From positions 19,881,174 to 19,945,173 of the forward strand of contig OX439042.1 in assembly GCA_949317995.1 (NCBI GenBank): 64,000 nucleotides of DNA, given 5' to 3'. This stretch comes from Acholoe squamosa (lineage: Eukaryota; Annelida; Polychaeta; Phyllodocida; Polynoidae). Below are positions 34,808 through 42,947 of the stretch, one piece after another (position 1 is the first letter of the stretch; every line of letters starts with the position of its first letter). The translations under genes and the position numbers were made by a program. The notes beneath the pieces are model-generated. The model saw only the letters and a list, made by a program, of their open reading frames with translations. It was not told the origin of the DNA and did no database searches.

Positions 34808-35488
34808 TTAATTTGATTTTTCTTCATAGGCTTGTTCTTCAACTGCATCAAAGAATTGTTCTTCATCTGCAGCCTCTTCATTGACAGGGTTTTCTCTTGA
34901 TGGTTCTTCATCCATTTTTTCAACTGGTTTTTCTTCAGTTTCATTAGTTGTTTTTTCTTTCCCTGATCCGAATCCTCTTTTGTTTCTTTCAGTTACATTA
35001 AGAACAGATACTTCTTCAAGGTGAGGGATGCAAATTCTTTCTATGATGATTTGAGCTATTTGATCTCCATGTTTTATTTCAAAGTTTTTATTACCAAAAT
35101 TGAACAGTAGGACGGCAACAGTGCCTCTATAGTCTCCATCTATTACTCCTGCACCAACATCAATAAAATGATGAACTGCAAGACCTGATTTAGGTGCTAT
35201 GCGACCATAGCATCCTGGAGGTATAGCAAGCGTTAAATCAGTTTTCACCAACATTCTTTCTTTAGCAGGAATAATATAATCATAAGCACTGTATAAATCA
35301 AATCCTGCAGATTCTTTAGTTGATCTTGTTGGTTCAATCGCTCTTTCTGTATTTTTTATATAATATATCACAGGTTTACTTATAGGATTTATATCAGGCG
35401 TGGTAACAGGAGTATTGCATGGTGTTATTAATGCTGTATTTCTGTTATCCGTAAGTGTTACATAATAAGACTCGTGTGAATATGCCAT
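34808..35488 (-). CDS. dut: dUTPase with acidic C-terminal extension (226 aa)
   Basis: All five trimeric dUTPase motifs are present in order: AGFDLYSA (61-68), PKSG (99-102), GAGVIDGDYRG (112-122, Tyr120), GDQIAQI (141-147) and the glycine-rich KRGFGSGK (170-177). It should hydrolyse dUTP to dUMP and diphosphate. An N-terminal ~45-residue extension and a C-terminal tail of ~45 residues rich in Glu and Lys are unusual. The tail contains near-repeats of a DAVEEQAYEEK-like unit. ATG start. It is preceded by a 790-base repeat-rich gap likely to hold its promoter. Confidence 0.92.
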   Translation of the reverse strand: MAYSHESYYVTLTDNRNTALITPCNTPVTTPDINPISKPVIYYIKNTERAIEPTRSTKESAGFDLYSAYDYIIPAKERMLVKTDLTLAIPPGCYGRIAPKSGLAVHHFIDVGAGVIDGDYRGTVAVLLFNFGNKNFEIKHGDQIAQIIIERICIPHLEEVSVLNVTERNKRGFGSGKEKTTNETEEKPVEKMDEEPSRENPVNEEAADEEQFFDAVEEQAYEEKSN

Positions 35489-36275
35489 TTTTGTTGATAT
35501 TGATATATAAAGATATCAGTAATAATATGAAGTTATAACTAATATCAGTAATAATATGAAGTTATAACTATACTAAGTACTTATGACTTGTTTAATGACT
35601 TGTTATGATATAGTTATCTAAGCTTATTTCAGCGATATTTAAAGCGATAATACAATATAATGTTATAACTATAGTATGTATAATACTAAGTACTTATGAT
35701 TATTGCTATACTACTTGTTATATGATATATAGTTATTTAGTTCTCAGCTTATCACAACTATATTAAAAGCAGTTATAAACAGATAACAATATTATTATTA
35801 GATTACAATTGTTATATCACTAGTTATGATATATAGTTATTTAAGATCATCATAAGCAATCTTATGATTAGATGACAATGTGATAAAAAATTATAACTAT
35901 ATCAAGTTATTACAATCTTAGCTTATCACAACTATATTAAAAGCAGTTATAAACAGTTAACAATATTATATTATGATAATAGTAAGTTGTTACAACTGTT
36001 ATATCACTAGTTATGATATACAGTTATCTAAGGTTATCATAAAGATATTTTAAGCAATGTTATGATTAGATGACAATATGATAAAAAATTATAACTATGA
36101 CAGTTGTTACTATTGTTGCTGTATTATTTATTATAATATTTAGTTATTTAAGCTTATCACAAGATATTTAAAGCAATCTTATAATCAGATAACATGATAA
36201 TATATTATAACTAATAAATTTTTATGACTAACTGTATTGTAGTTATTAAAGCTTATCACAAAGATATTTAACATT
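35489..36275. repeat. AT-rich tandem repeat array upstream of the dUTPase gene
   Basis: Six or more imperfect units of ~100-130 bp contain 'taagcttatcacaa' followed by 'agatatttaaagcaat' and 'gttatgatatagttatctaa'. No ORF. Its location between oppositely unread genes, the absence of coding, and the recurring TTGTGATAAGC core (on the minus strand) suggest a regulatory or replication-origin region, which is inference. Confidence 0.75.
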
Positions 36276-36896
36276 TTAATTAAAGCCTGCTTGTTCACTT
36301 CCTGTTCTTTTATCGAATTCATCGAAGATAATTTTCAAACCATCTTTTCTGTTCATGTCAGACAGAGCTTTTATGAGATGGTGAGTTGCACTGTATTTAG
36401 ATGTTTGCCACATTTTTAGCACTTGGAAGGCATATTGAGTTAAGTCACGTTCAGGTTCATAAGAAATATTTTTTATATCTTTATATGATATATTTAAATA
36501 AATAGCGATATATTTCCAGTCTGATGGTATTTTTTCGCTCAATTTGCTCAAGAAAAGATATATAGCAGTGGAATCAGTATGGTAATTTTCCAATAATTTT
36601 TCGCCAAAATATTTTTGAGTGAATTCTATTAAGTCTCTTCTGCTAGTTTCTAGAAAACTTGTTTCTAGTTCCTCCCATCTCTTGTATGGAGGAACATTTC
36701 TCCACCATTTTTTTAACATTTCTAATGCCATTTCGCATGGTTTTTTAGACTTAAAAATATTTTCTAAACGGTGATCAGGTATGCCTAGATAAATACCTAG
36801 TTTCATCCAGTCTGTACCTAACAGTACAGATATTTGTTGTAAGACTTGATCAGAATAACCTAAGTCTTGATTGAAATAATAGGATGGCAAAGGCAT
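36276..36896 (-). CDS. Protein with two tandem death-domain-like folds (206 aa)
   Basis: Two similar ~80-residue all-helical segments (about 15-96 and 112-195) share the death-domain pattern: an early helix, then W-x-x-(L/I)-x-x-(Y)-L-x-I (GTDWMKLGIYLGI and PSDWKYIAIYLNI), then a polar loop leading to an Asn-Ile pair (RLENIF, IKNISY), then a helix with LKKWW or LKMWQ, then a final amphipathic helix. In animals such domains build apoptosis and innate-immune signalling assemblies. There are no catalytic or membrane segments, so it would be an adaptor or competitor in the cytoplasm. ATG start. It sits alone between two non-coding stretches, within the accessory island. Assignment is by pattern; a DED/CARD-type relative is possible. 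I know no standard Polinton gene of this type. Confidence 0.7.
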   Translation of the reverse strand: MPLPSYYFNQDLGYSDQVLQQISVLLGTDWMKLGIYLGIPDHRLENIFKSKKPCEMALEMLKKWWRNVPPYKRWEELETSFLETSRRDLIEFTQKYFGEKLLENYHTDSTAIYLFLSKLSEKIPSDWKYIAIYLNISYKDIKNISYEPERDLTQYAFQVLKMWQTSKYSATHHLIKALSDMNRKDGLKIIFDEFDKRTGSEQAGFN

Positions 36897-37245
36897 TTTG
36901 AAGTTATATGTAATCAGATGTAAAGTTAAGATTGGTTATGTTAGCTGTGTCACAAAGTAGTATCGGAAACTGGTTATGTTAGCTGTATCACAAAGTAGTA
37001 TCGGAAACAAGTATACTATGATACAAAAACAGAAATAATATAATATGTATAAGGTTATATATGATATATAAAAAAGGACATAATATTACAATATGCATAA
37101 GTTCATATATGATACAGTAAGTAAAAAACAAATATATAGCCAGTAAAGATATCGTAAAACTTGTATATTTAATGTTTGTGATTTGTGTTTTTGTTTTTTT
37201 ATTTACAGAATTTGTAATAATATATTTTTTTATTTTAAGCATTTT
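36897..37245. other. Non-coding gap with a 33-bp direct duplication
   Basis: Near 36,932-37,005 the unit ggttatgttagctgt(g/a)tca plus 'caaagtagtatcggaaac' is repeated twice in tandem, just upstream of the death-domain gene (on the minus strand). A possible promoter; no ORF of note. Confidence 0.55.
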
Positions 37246-37887
37246 TTATTGCTGACTTAGAATACTTTTCCACGAAGCAAGATAAAAATTTACTTTTTCT
37301 CTGTCTTCGATAGTGTATCTACTAAAGAAATTTGGATTAATGTTTAACATTTCATGAAAGGTAATTTCTCCGTTTAAAATATCATTCACAGTTATATTTT
37401 TAATTTTCAAATCTTTTTCTATATGACAGGCTATCATATCAAATACACTTTCAATTAAAGCATATTTTTCCATGTTTTTACCCGAATAGTATTCAGGGTG
37501 ATGATCATTATTTTTATAATGATGATCTAATGCATTTTCCCAAATTTTTTTGTCTTTTTCATCTTTAAGACCTTCAGTAGAAAAGAATTTTAAGGTATAA
37601 CCTATAGCTTCTTTAACTGATAATTTTGATAAATCATGCATATTTAATCGTTTTATAAGACATATTTTTTCTGCATAATTAAAAACTGTTTCTCCTATAA
37701 CGAAAAAGGCTGCAGATATTATTTGCCTATGCTTGAATACTTGTTTATAGTGTTCAAGGAGTATGTTTAAGAAAGCAGAATTGCATATAATTTTTTCTTT
37801 TTTAGCATTAACATATTTGATTGCTATTTCGTCACTGATGTTCTTATTTTTTAAAAGATTTCTTATGCTATATGTTTGAAAACTCAT
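37246..37887 (-). CDS. DUF5662-like HD-type hydrolase (213 aa)
   Basis: The central HDLSKLS (84-90) and the downstream ALDHHYKNNDHHPEYY (119-134) carry the His/Asp set typical of the DUF5662 family, an HD-phosphohydrolase-like fold found in phages and large DNA viruses. A preceding KHR at 52-54 also fits. This suggests a metal-dependent phosphohydrolase acting on a nucleotide or phosphate ester; the substrate is unknown. ATG start, intact, no signal peptide. It neighbours the death-domain gene downstream and a string of small genes upstream. Together with the dUTPases it hints at nucleotide metabolism, which is inference. Confidence 0.75.
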   Translation of the reverse strand: MSFQTYSIRNLLKNKNISDEIAIKYVNAKKEKIICNSAFLNILLEHYKQVFKHRQIISAAFFVIGETVFNYAEKICLIKRLNMHDLSKLSVKEAIGYTLKFFSTEGLKDEKDKKIWENALDHHYKNNDHHPEYYSGKNMEKYALIESVFDMIACHIEKDLKIKNITVNDILNGEITFHEMLNINPNFFSRYTIEDREKVNFYLASWKSILSQQ

Positions 37888-37917
37888 TTTGAATTATATA
37901 GCAGTGATTAAGTATAC

Positions 37918-38106
37918 CTAATCACATTCATGTTTTTCTTCATAAAACACTTCATCAGGTATACTTCTATATATGTTTAATAAACTCTCACGAGGGAGAT
38001 CTACTATATCTATATCTTCAGCAGCTTCTTCATCCTTATCATTACTGTCTGATACTATAGTGTTTATGTAAATCGGACCTTTTCTTTTCCTGTATTCTCT
38101 CTCCAT
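37918..38106 (-). CDS. Small acidic protein (62 aa)
   Basis: A short ATG-started frame with a basic N-terminus (REYRKRKGP) and an acidic remainder. It has no recognised motif. It lies 30 bases from the DUF5662-like gene and 22 from the coiled-coil ORF in the same direction, and the compact spacing supports it being real. Function unknown. Confidence 0.45.
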   Translation of the reverse strand: MEREYRKRKGPIYINTIVSDSNDKDEEAAEDIDIVDLPRESLLNIYRSIPDEVFYEEKHECD

Positions 38107-38128
38107 TTTAGCTATGCCATAGGCTTTT

Positions 38129-38338
38129 CTATGCTAACATACTCATGACTTCTTTTTCTGTCTCTTTTATTTTATAAGAGAGAGAAGAATTTTTTTCTTC
38201 TTCTTCTTTTATTTTGTTTTGATATTCAGTTTTCTCTTTTTCTAACGAGCAAATGTATGAGTGTTGATGGTGACAAATTTTTTCTAGGATTTCATTACGT
38301 TCTTTTTCATAGTTTAATTGAATCTTTAAATAATCCAT
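38129..38338 (-). CDS. Small coiled-coil protein (69 aa)
   Basis: Nearly the whole product is heptad-like, charged and Glu/Lys rich, with an H-x-x-H cluster near residues 22-26. No membrane segment. ATG start. It sits between the 62-aa gene and the membrane protein, in the same direction. Function unknown. Confidence 0.5.
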   Translation of the reverse strand: MDYLKIQLNYEKERNEILEKICHHQHSYICSLEKEKTEYQNKIKEEEEKNSSLSYKIKETEKEVMSMLA

Positions 38339-38386
38339 ATTTAAAATATAAGTTATTGTTTATAGGATCAGCGTGATATTTTTTAA

Positions 38387-38839
38387 TCAGTTGTAAGTTG
38401 GAGATGTGGTATTTATCTCAGTGATTTTTCTTTGTTTAGGTATATGTATTACAACATATCTATTTTTAAGAGAGGAATTTATGGTTATTATATCAGTAAA
38501 CTGATTTACTCTTGAGCTTTGGTTTGTTTGAGAATTATTTGAAACAGACTGTCCTAAGTAAGGATAGGACCAGCTTTTTCTCTCATTTATGTTTGTTATG
38601 TAACAAGTTAAAAAACTTTGTGTTTTTTCTCCATTTCGAAAAATGTTGCCAGTTTCTGTACAACATAGGAATATTTCATCTCCTTTTTGTAAAGGAGAAG
38701 AATATTTTTTTTGTGTTTCATTATATATGATACCTGTTATAGCTAAGACAAACATAACTAAAATACTACTTGCTTGTATAGCTGGTAGTTTTTTTTTAGT
38801 TGCATTATTGATTTTACTTAAAAGGTTTGATTCCGTCAT
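38387..38839 (-). CDS. Single-pass membrane protein (150 aa)
   Basis: An N-terminal charged segment precedes one strong hydrophobic helix (about 23-40), followed by a polar ~110-residue domain with two Cys close together (EIFLCCTETG). Its ATG overlaps the protease stop codon as ATGA (38,836-38,839), indicating translational coupling or at least co-transcription with the capsid/protease block. Other adintovirus-type genomes often carry small membrane proteins here, and a virion membrane role is plausible. No homology recognised. Confidence 0.6.
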   Translation of the reverse strand: MTESNLLSKINNATKKKLPAIQASSILVMFVLAITGIIYNETQKKYSSPLQKGDEIFLCCTETGNIFRNGEKTQSFLTCYITNINERKSWSYPYLGQSVSNNSQTNQSSRVNQFTDIITINSSLKNRYVVIHIPKQRKITEINTTSPTYN

Positions 38840-39384
38840 TTCAATTTTTTGGATTTTAAAGTGTAATTGTTATTTAAAAAATCGTTTTTAGGTAAGCAGC
38901 TTTGACAAATTTGATATGGGAAATGAGCTTCTTTTATCACAGGTATTTTTTTCTTTTTGAAATGATTTATTATTTTATTATCGTTCCAGTCTGTATCAGT
39001 CGTGAAACTAGATATTATATCTTGCATGGACATGTTGTTAGCTCTTTTCTCAAGATAATATAAACAATATTGTCCACAAGTTGTAGAAAATAAACCTTGT
39101 ATAGCATGAGTTGAATATTTATATTTTTCAGGTAATGCTTTAAGAAAACTTTCACGAAGAGGTAGAAATCCATATGAATCAAAATATTCAGCTAATTTAT
39201 TAGGTTTTTCATAATATAAAGCTACCCAATGCTCACCAGGAGAATCACTGTTGTCAGTGTTAACTATGTAACTAGTAGGGTAATACGTCACTTCAGGTAT
39301 GGTATCTGCTGAAAACACTCCATATTCTCCTTTTTTTTCTTCTTTTATGAGATTTAGATAAAAATTTATTTCTTTTCCATTCAT
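38836..39384 (-). CDS. Adenovirus-type cysteine maturation protease (182 aa)
   Basis: Catalytic residues line up with the C5/Ulp1-like clan: His52 in GEHWVALYY, Asp69 in EYFDSYG, Gln96 (oxyanion) in AIQGLFS and Cys103 in TTCGQYCLYYL. Adenoviral and Polinton proteases of this type cleave core and capsid precursors inside the assembling particle. Length (~180) is near the usual size. Its start overlaps the capsid gene's stop as ATGA, and its own stop overlaps the next start. The extra C-terminal Cys/Lys-rich tail (after ~155) is not needed for catalysis. Likely substrates are the neighbouring core proteins. Confidence 0.92.
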   Translation of the reverse strand: MNGKEINFYLNLIKEEKKGEYGVFSADTIPEVTYYPTSYIVNTDNSDSPGEHWVALYYEKPNKLAEYFDSYGFLPLRESFLKALPEKYKYSTHAIQGLFSTTCGQYCLYYLEKRANNMSMQDIISSFTTDTDWNDNKIINHFKKKKIPVIKEAHFPYQICQSCLPKNDFLNNNYTLKSKKLK

Positions 39385-40748
39385 TTTGTTAGGTTAGTTA
39401 ATTCAGACTTAAATTTTAGCATATTACTTGAGTCTAATCTCATGATCTCATCATATTCTAAATATACAATGGCCGCTACTCCATGATCTAATTCTTCTTC
39501 TAATTTTATTACAAAACCTAAAGTACCAGTTTCAGTTAATTCAAAAGTTTCTGATGTTGCTCCGTCTTTAGAAATATCAAAGCAAAATAATGTTGTTCCC
39601 TCTTTAAATTCGTCTATGGTTACATTTTGTGCTTCATTTCTGAATATATCTCCTGTAGATTTAAGGAGAGCAAGATAAGCCATGTTATACATATTATTTG
39701 GAAAATCTAATTCATAATGATAAAAAGGAGTTCCTCCATCGTTTACTTTAAGTTCTATTTCTTTAACTTTAAAGTTTTCAAATTTAAATGGATTACGATT
39801 ATGTGTGCCTGTGAAGCCATCTAAATGCACGAGACCAATTATGACTCTTTTAGGTAAAGGTGTGTTATTCACAACATGTGAAGCTTGAAGAATAGCTTTT
39901 TGAGGACCGAAAGTGACATATTTCATGTCTATTTTATGGATAGGAATATCCCATATAGGTAAATTAGTAGCTCTTGCTTCTTCTAATTCTTGATGAAAAT
40001 CATCTGTTAATCTAACTCTTTTCACGTACAAGTTTATTTCTTGTACATCTATAATATATTTTTGAGCTTCTACTTTTGACATTAAACAAAAAGTTTCATC
40101 TGCTCTATCTAATTCAATAGAAAGAGGCAAGTCCCCAGGTAATAATTTAGACTGTGAAAAAAGACTGTCATGTATTCTTACATGCACTTCAAACAATGTT
40201 CCGTTTTTTGTTTTTTCATATCTTTTTTTAGCTCCTGCATTGTGAGCTGTACCTGTTAAAGTGTTAACTTCATTGAAATCTTTATTGTCTTTTATGTAAA
40301 AACTTAATGGTCCTAAACATTTAGCTGTAAGAGGATCATAACTTAAAGTAAATTCTATTATTGATTTGTAACCATATAAATCATTGCTGTCTGATATTCT
40401 TATTCCTCCTACGAATACTTTTACATTCTTAAACATAGTAGCACCAAAATAATTAACAGGAAAAACTTTAGCATTATCATTTATAGTTCCATCGTTAGCT
40501 GGAGCGTCAGGTGCTGTTTTATCTGCTTTCAATATTTTTGCTTTTATGTAAAGGTAACTGTTATGTAAAGAAACATAATCTTTTTTGTTAGATTTTAATG
40601 TAAATTGAACAGTGTTGCTGTTTGGTGAAGCTGTAGGATCTATTTTTTCATAGTATGTTTTTATTCTTGTAGTATCAGTAGGAGGTATATATTTATAATC
40701 CAATTCCGAGCTTATACAATGATGTAAATTTTCATTTAAAAAAGACAT
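39381..40748 (-). CDS. Major capsid protein, double jelly-roll (hexon-like, 455 aa)
   Basis: The sequence fits the Polinton/adintovirus hexon family: conserved LPIWDIPIHKIDMKYVTFGP, PLPKRVIIGLVHLDGFTG, then NPFKFENFKVKEIELKVN, and a late VYLEYDEIM, in the usual order and length. These proteins form trimeric capsomers of an icosahedral capsid. It is the first gene of an overlapping capsid-protease-membrane protein series. A TTGAGATAA motif lies 65 bases upstream at 40,813-40,821, the candidate late promoter. ATG start, no interruption. The family assignment comes from sequence pattern only; there was no structure search. Confidence 0.85.
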   Translation of the reverse strand: MSFLNENLHHCISSELDYKYIPPTDTTRIKTYYEKIDPTASPNSNTVQFTLKSNKKDYVSLHNSYLYIKAKILKADKTAPDAPANDGTINDNAKVFPVNYFGATMFKNVKVFVGGIRISDSNDLYGYKSIIEFTLSYDPLTAKCLGPLSFYIKDNKDFNEVNTLTGTAHNAGAKKRYEKTKNGTLFEVHVRIHDSLFSQSKLLPGDLPLSIELDRADETFCLMSKVEAQKYIIDVQEINLYVKRVRLTDDFHQELEEARATNLPIWDIPIHKIDMKYVTFGPQKAILQASHVVNNTPLPKRVIIGLVHLDGFTGTHNRNPFKFENFKVKEIELKVNDGGTPFYHYELDFPNNMYNMAYLALLKSTGDIFRNEAQNVTIDEFKEGTTLFCFDISKDGATSETFELTETGTLGFVIKLEEELDHGVAAIVYLEYDEIMRLDSSNMLKFKSELTNLTK

Positions 40749-40812
40749 ATTTTTTGTTCAGGTGTATCTTTTTTTTTTTAATTAGATAATATAAAAAGAT
40801 CAAGTTATCGGT

Positions 40813-40821
40813 TTATCTCAA
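40813..40821 (-). promoter_or_regulatory. TTGAGATAA promoter-like motif, capsid gene
   Basis: TTGAGATAA on the minus strand, 65 bases upstream of the major capsid ATG. The same nonamer precedes at least three other late-type genes here. Confidence 0.55.
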
Positions 40822-40831
40822 GCTATTTATT

Positions 40832-41278
40832 CTATCCGAAAATATCACCATGCCTTCCTTTCTTTTTTCTGTTTCTCTTTTTTATAATTTTTGGCTGAGG
40901 AGATAATTTCTTTTGATTTGAAAAGTTTGAAATAACTTGAGAACCTAAATCAGACAAACTTTCTTCAGCTTCTCTTTTTATAGCCTTTTTTATATTTTCA
41001 CCTTTTAAAACATTTTTTGCAATTTTTATTCCTCCTTTAAGAGCTCGTTTTCCTATTGCTTTACCTGCACTTTTCACTGCAGGAGTAATGAGAGGTACGA
41101 CTGTTTTAAATAAACCTTTTAGTATGCCACCTATACCATATCCTCTTTGATTTCTGCTTCCTATGAAAGGAGTTAGTGTATTATATCCACTTCCATATTG
41201 ATTGTAAAATAATGGATTTTTATTTTCTCGTAAAAATTGCCTGTAAAGAAGTTTTTTATGAGCACAATTCGAATACAT
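40832..41278 (-). CDS. Basic core / minor virion protein (148 aa)
   Basis: The N-terminal half carries GSGYNTLTPFIGSRNQRGYG and then a Gly-rich hydrophobic stretch (GIGGILKGLFKTVVPLI). The rest is Lys/Arg-rich. This pattern is that of the adenovirus pVI/pX-like core proteins of adintovirus-type elements. The segment ALKGG-IK matches the adenoviral protease consensus (L-x-G-G-x), so it may be cut by the protease encoded nearby. It lies directly upstream of the capsid gene. ATG start; a TTGAGATAA motif lies 32 bases upstream. Confidence 0.7.
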   Translation of the reverse strand: MYSNCAHKKLLYRQFLRENKNPLFYNQYGSGYNTLTPFIGSRNQRGYGIGGILKGLFKTVVPLITPAVKSAGKAIGKRALKGGIKIAKNVLKGENIKKAIKREAEESLSDLGSQVISNFSNQKKLSPQPKIIKKRNRKKKGRHGDIFG

Positions 41279-41309
41279 TTTTATTTATTTTCCTAGGATT
41301 TTTTCTTCT

Positions 41310-41318
41310 TTATCTCAA
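41310..41318 (-). promoter_or_regulatory. TTGAGATAA promoter-like motif, core gene
   Basis: The nonamer on the minus strand lies 32 bases upstream of the ATG of the 148-aa core protein gene. Confidence 0.55.
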
Positions 41319-41339
41319 ATGCTTTTTCTTTATTTATTA

Positions 41340-42437
41340 CTATTTTTTCCATTTCGTGTCCCAATCTTTCCCATAATATTTAGGGTTGGTTTTTTTTGAT
41401 CTCCCATATCGTGTTTTACGTGGTGATGCTTTAGACGAACTTTTTTTCTTTTTTATTTCTCCAAAAATATCTTCAGAAGGAGGGGTAGAGGACATAGGTT
41501 CTATTTCACTTTCTTCATCGAATTTTTGTTCAAAAGAAGTTGGTTTTATTTTCTTAATTTTTATTTCTTCTCCTATTCCTCCACTTGCTTCATCTTTTTT
41601 ATTTTCTTCAGATTCTATGAAGGTTTTTTCTTCTCCTGAAGGAATAAATAATTTTTGTTTACCATATTCTGGAGGATAATTTAAATTATCGTCGTCCACG
41701 CTGTCAGAATCTTTAAATAATGATTTTTCAATTGGATCATCGTAATCATTTTCTGAATATTCATCATCTGTTGCTTCTATGGATTCTATCTTTCCTTTTT
41801 CAATTTTTTTATGTATTTGTCGTTGTCGTTTTTTTATAATGTCTATATTTTGATCTTCTATAGGATATTTTTTTATTTTATAAGCGTCAGCATCCTGCTT
41901 GCTTTTTCCTGGTTTATTGAGAAACCAAGATTTAGGTATATGTGGAGATAAATTATACCAAAGTTCATTAATGCCAAGAGGTTCTTTTTTTATGCTAGTA
42001 TTAGAAAAAAATTTCATTATGTCTATCACATTAGAATTTTTTAGCAGTTTTCCGTTCATTATTATTTCACCCTGATCATTCCAAAAAAATTGTAAAGCAA
42101 ACATTTTTTTTAAAATTTCTTTTATGTAAGGTATTTGTGCTTGTCTTATATGTGATAATATTTCTTCTATAGATATACCTGTATGAAAAGATTTTTCAGA
42201 TTGATTTTCTTGAAAATAAGAAAAAAAAGTAGGATTTTGTTTAGATATATCTTGATTAGTACTTAAAACTTTATATGGTTGAATGTTATACATTTTTTCT
42301 GCTAATATTTCTTTTTGTCTTTCAAGAATAGGATTTTTTTCATTTTTAGTTTCTTTCGTCTTAATTTCTTCTATAGCTCTAAGTTTTTTATATGTAACTA
42401 AAGGAATGAAAATACTTTTTTTGAAAGAAGCAGTCAT
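41340..42437 (-). CDS. Putative virion structural protein (365 aa)
   Basis: The N-terminal part (1-200) starts with the FIPLVTYKKL pattern and contains a compact segment with FFWNDQGEIIMNGKL. Similar proteins precede the core and capsid genes in Polinton-like elements, where they are of unknown structural role. The middle is highly acidic, and the C-terminus is basic with RKTRYGRSKKTNP. No enzymatic motif. It is separated by one base from the next gene upstream (stop at 42,439). The family link is my inference from the pattern. Confidence 0.5.
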   Translation of the reverse strand: MTASFKKSIFIPLVTYKKLRAIEEIKTKETKNEKNPILERQKEILAEKMYNIQPYKVLSTNQDISKQNPTFFSYFQENQSEKSFHTGISIEEILSHIRQAQIPYIKEILKKMFALQFFWNDQGEIIMNGKLLKNSNVIDIMKFFSNTSIKKEPLGINELWYNLSPHIPKSWFLNKPGKSKQDADAYKIKKYPIEDQNIDIIKKRQRQIHKKIEKGKIESIEATDDEYSENDYDDPIEKSLFKDSDSVDDDNLNYPPEYGKQKLFIPSGEEKTFIESEENKKDEASGGIGEEIKIKKIKPTSFEQKFDEESEIEPMSSTPPSEDIFGEIKKKKSSSKASPRKTRYGRSKKTNPKYYGKDWDTKWKK

Positions 42438-42438
42438 A

Positions 42439-42870
42439 TTATTGTCTACTTCCTGCTAAACCTCCTAGTAAAGTTACGGCTAAAGGAATAAGCATAGACA
42501 AAAAACCACCTTTTTGTTTCAATACTGCTTTCCTTTTTTTGTTATTCACACGTCTATTTACTAAAAATCTTAAAATTTTTTTATGCTTTTTAAGTTTAGC
42601 ATAAGAAAAAGGACTTAATTTAATGTTTCCTTTCAGTACGTTATATATGCACTGACATATAGCATCTATGTCTTCTTTTCCTGCATATTCTATCAAAAGA
42701 TTTCTTCTTTTTTTATTTTTAGTGTTACTTAAGACCGAAAGGAAAGCTAATTGCCTAGACAAATTAGGCCTTTTGTTTCTTTTAGTCTTTTTCTTTAAAA
42801 TTCTTTTTTTCCCTTTCCTTTTTAATATAGGTCTTTTTTTTAATAACAAAGATTTCCTTTTCTTAGGCAT
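42439..42870 (-). CDS. Basic core protein with conserved 'GGF' hydrophobic tail (143 aa)
   Basis: A Lys/Arg-rich N-terminus (1-35) is followed by a domain with YAGKEDIDAICQCIYNVLKG and LKKHKKILRFLVNRR, then LKQKGGFLSMLIPLAVTLLG at the C-terminus. This layout recurs in adintoviruses and Polintons and is thought to be a DNA-binding virion core component. The start is at an ATG, and the gene abuts the 365-aa gene by one base. The hydrophobic tail could be a membrane or protein interaction segment, or a protease-processed end. Confidence 0.7.
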   Translation of the reverse strand: MPKKRKSLLLKKRPILKRKGKKRILKKKTKRNKRPNLSRQLAFLSVLSNTKNKKRRNLLIEYAGKEDIDAICQCIYNVLKGNIKLSPFSYAKLKKHKKILRFLVNRRVNNKKRKAVLKQKGGFLSMLIPLAVTLLGGLAGSRQ

Positions 42871-42947
42871 TTTTTAAAACGTAATAAATAAAACTATTTC
42901 TTGTCTTTTATATCATTCTTTATTTCATTTATCACACGTACATTTTT

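Noticed and set aside
34717-34944. Separate gene of 75 aa beside the dUTPase tail
   Set aside because: It is a Lys-rich frame created by the duplicated and shifted dUTPase tail.
41386-41679. 97-aa plus-strand ORF opposite the 365-aa gene
   Set aside because: It is the antisense shadow of the acidic segment of that gene.
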